From positions 1 through 29,075 of the IMG/VR virus record IMGVR_UViG_3300024264_001691: a stretch of DNA of 29,075 bases. One strand, 5' to 3'. A program made the position numbers and the translations under genes. Positions 28,778-29,075 of the stretch are shown here, piece by piece. Position 1 is the stretch's first letter. Each line of letters begins with the position of its first letter. The notes beneath the pieces are model-generated. The model did no database searches. It had not been told where the DNA came from and was given only the letters and a program-made list of their open reading frames with translations. The stretch is from a virus.

Positions 28778-29075
28778 ACATAAGTGTAATTGATAAAATG
28801 GGTAGTGACTTATCAGTAGTTAATGCTGCTAGAGTATCTTTTAATAAATTCAAATCAAAGTTCGATGACAAAGACGAAAAACTTATAAAGTATTTGGCAG
28901 ACCATGAACACTGGTCACCATTTGCTCATGCGTCTATATCTTTTAGAATAAAGGCACCTATATTTGTAGCAAGACAACTAGTTAAACATCAAGTAGGACT
29001 AGTATGGAATGAAGTTAGTCGAAGATATGTAGATGAAGAACCAGAGTTTTTAATACCTTTCATGTGGAGAAAAAA
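28774..29075 (+). CDS. thyX: Flavin-dependent thymidylate synthase, 3' partial
   Basis: Runs off the window after 100 codons. MNISVIDKMGSDLSVVNAARVS, AHEHWSPFAH-like DHEHWSPFAHASI, then APIFVARQLVKHQVGLVWNEVSRRYV, which is the ThyX motif RHRxxSxNExSxRY with K for the first R and Q for the second. ThyX makes dTMP using FAD. It overlaps the gp59 stop by ATGA. Together with nrdAB it gives the phage its own deoxynucleotide supply. Confidence 0.9.
   Translation, partial: MNISVIDKMGSDLSVVNAARVSFNKFKSKFDDKDEKLIKYLADHEHWSPFAHASISFRIKAPIFVARQLVKHQVGLVWNEVSRRYVDEEPEFLIPFMWRK

Overview
The window is a contiguous piece of an AT-rich, T4-like (myovirus-type) marine phage genome. All genes I can support lie on the + strand and are packed with 4-40 nt overlaps or TAATG/ATGA junctions. 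The T4 signature is direct: a gp61-type primase, class Ia ribonucleotide reductase NrdA/NrdB, glutaredoxin, a gp33-like late-transcription coactivator, a gp59-like helicase loader and ThyX, plus TATAAATA late-promoter octamers. AT-rich codon use, and small proteins that look familiar from cyanophage and pelagiphage genomes, suggest a phage of SAR11-type or related marine bacteria. The host is inference; the T4-like phage assignment is firm.

Layout. (1) 1-3110: the 3' part of a curlin-repeat protein, a complete CHASE2-transmembrane-class III nucleotide cyclase, and two possible micro-ORFs. (2) 3123-8803: a coiled-coil membrane protein, primase, nrdA, nrdB, a zinc-ribbon protein and a RuvC-like nuclease. 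(3) 8784-14438: an eight-gene overlapping cassette that looks like glycan synthesis or modification. It has three GT-A-like glycosyltransferases with DxD motifs, three related GT-B-like proteins, a SAM methyltransferase and an APS-kinase-like P-loop kinase. (4) 14505-18899: a sigma70-type promoter, a type IV pilin-like protein, small unknown proteins, then exported proteins and an LPP20-like lipoprotein, ending in glutaredoxin. (5) 18899-23139: small conserved phage proteins, an HTH protein, a structured leader under a late promoter, a SprT-like protein and a Bax-like glucosaminidase. (6) 23144-25908: a run of microproteins, a second structured leader and an M15 peptidase. (7) 25988-29075: a consensus promoter, a PD-(D/E)XK nuclease, an exported protein behind a late promoter with a possible RBS-sequestering hairpin, then gp33, gp59 and thyX (cut by the window end).

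Regulation visible in the sequence. At least seven TTGACA/TATAAT-type promoters are present, most with a 17-bp spacer and several sharing the extension TGCTTGAC. In three of them the first ATG lies 5-7 nt after the -10 box, so the mRNA should be leaderless. Late octamers (TATAAATA or NATAAATA) precede 3123, 19850, 25043 and 26964, which fits the gp33 gene at 27957. Two of them sit directly before RNAs with strong predicted folding; one of these has two hairpins whose loops carry the same palindrome, GCTAGC.

No gap between genes exceeds 200 nt, and I found no tRNA, CRISPR array, IS element or convincing minus-strand gene.
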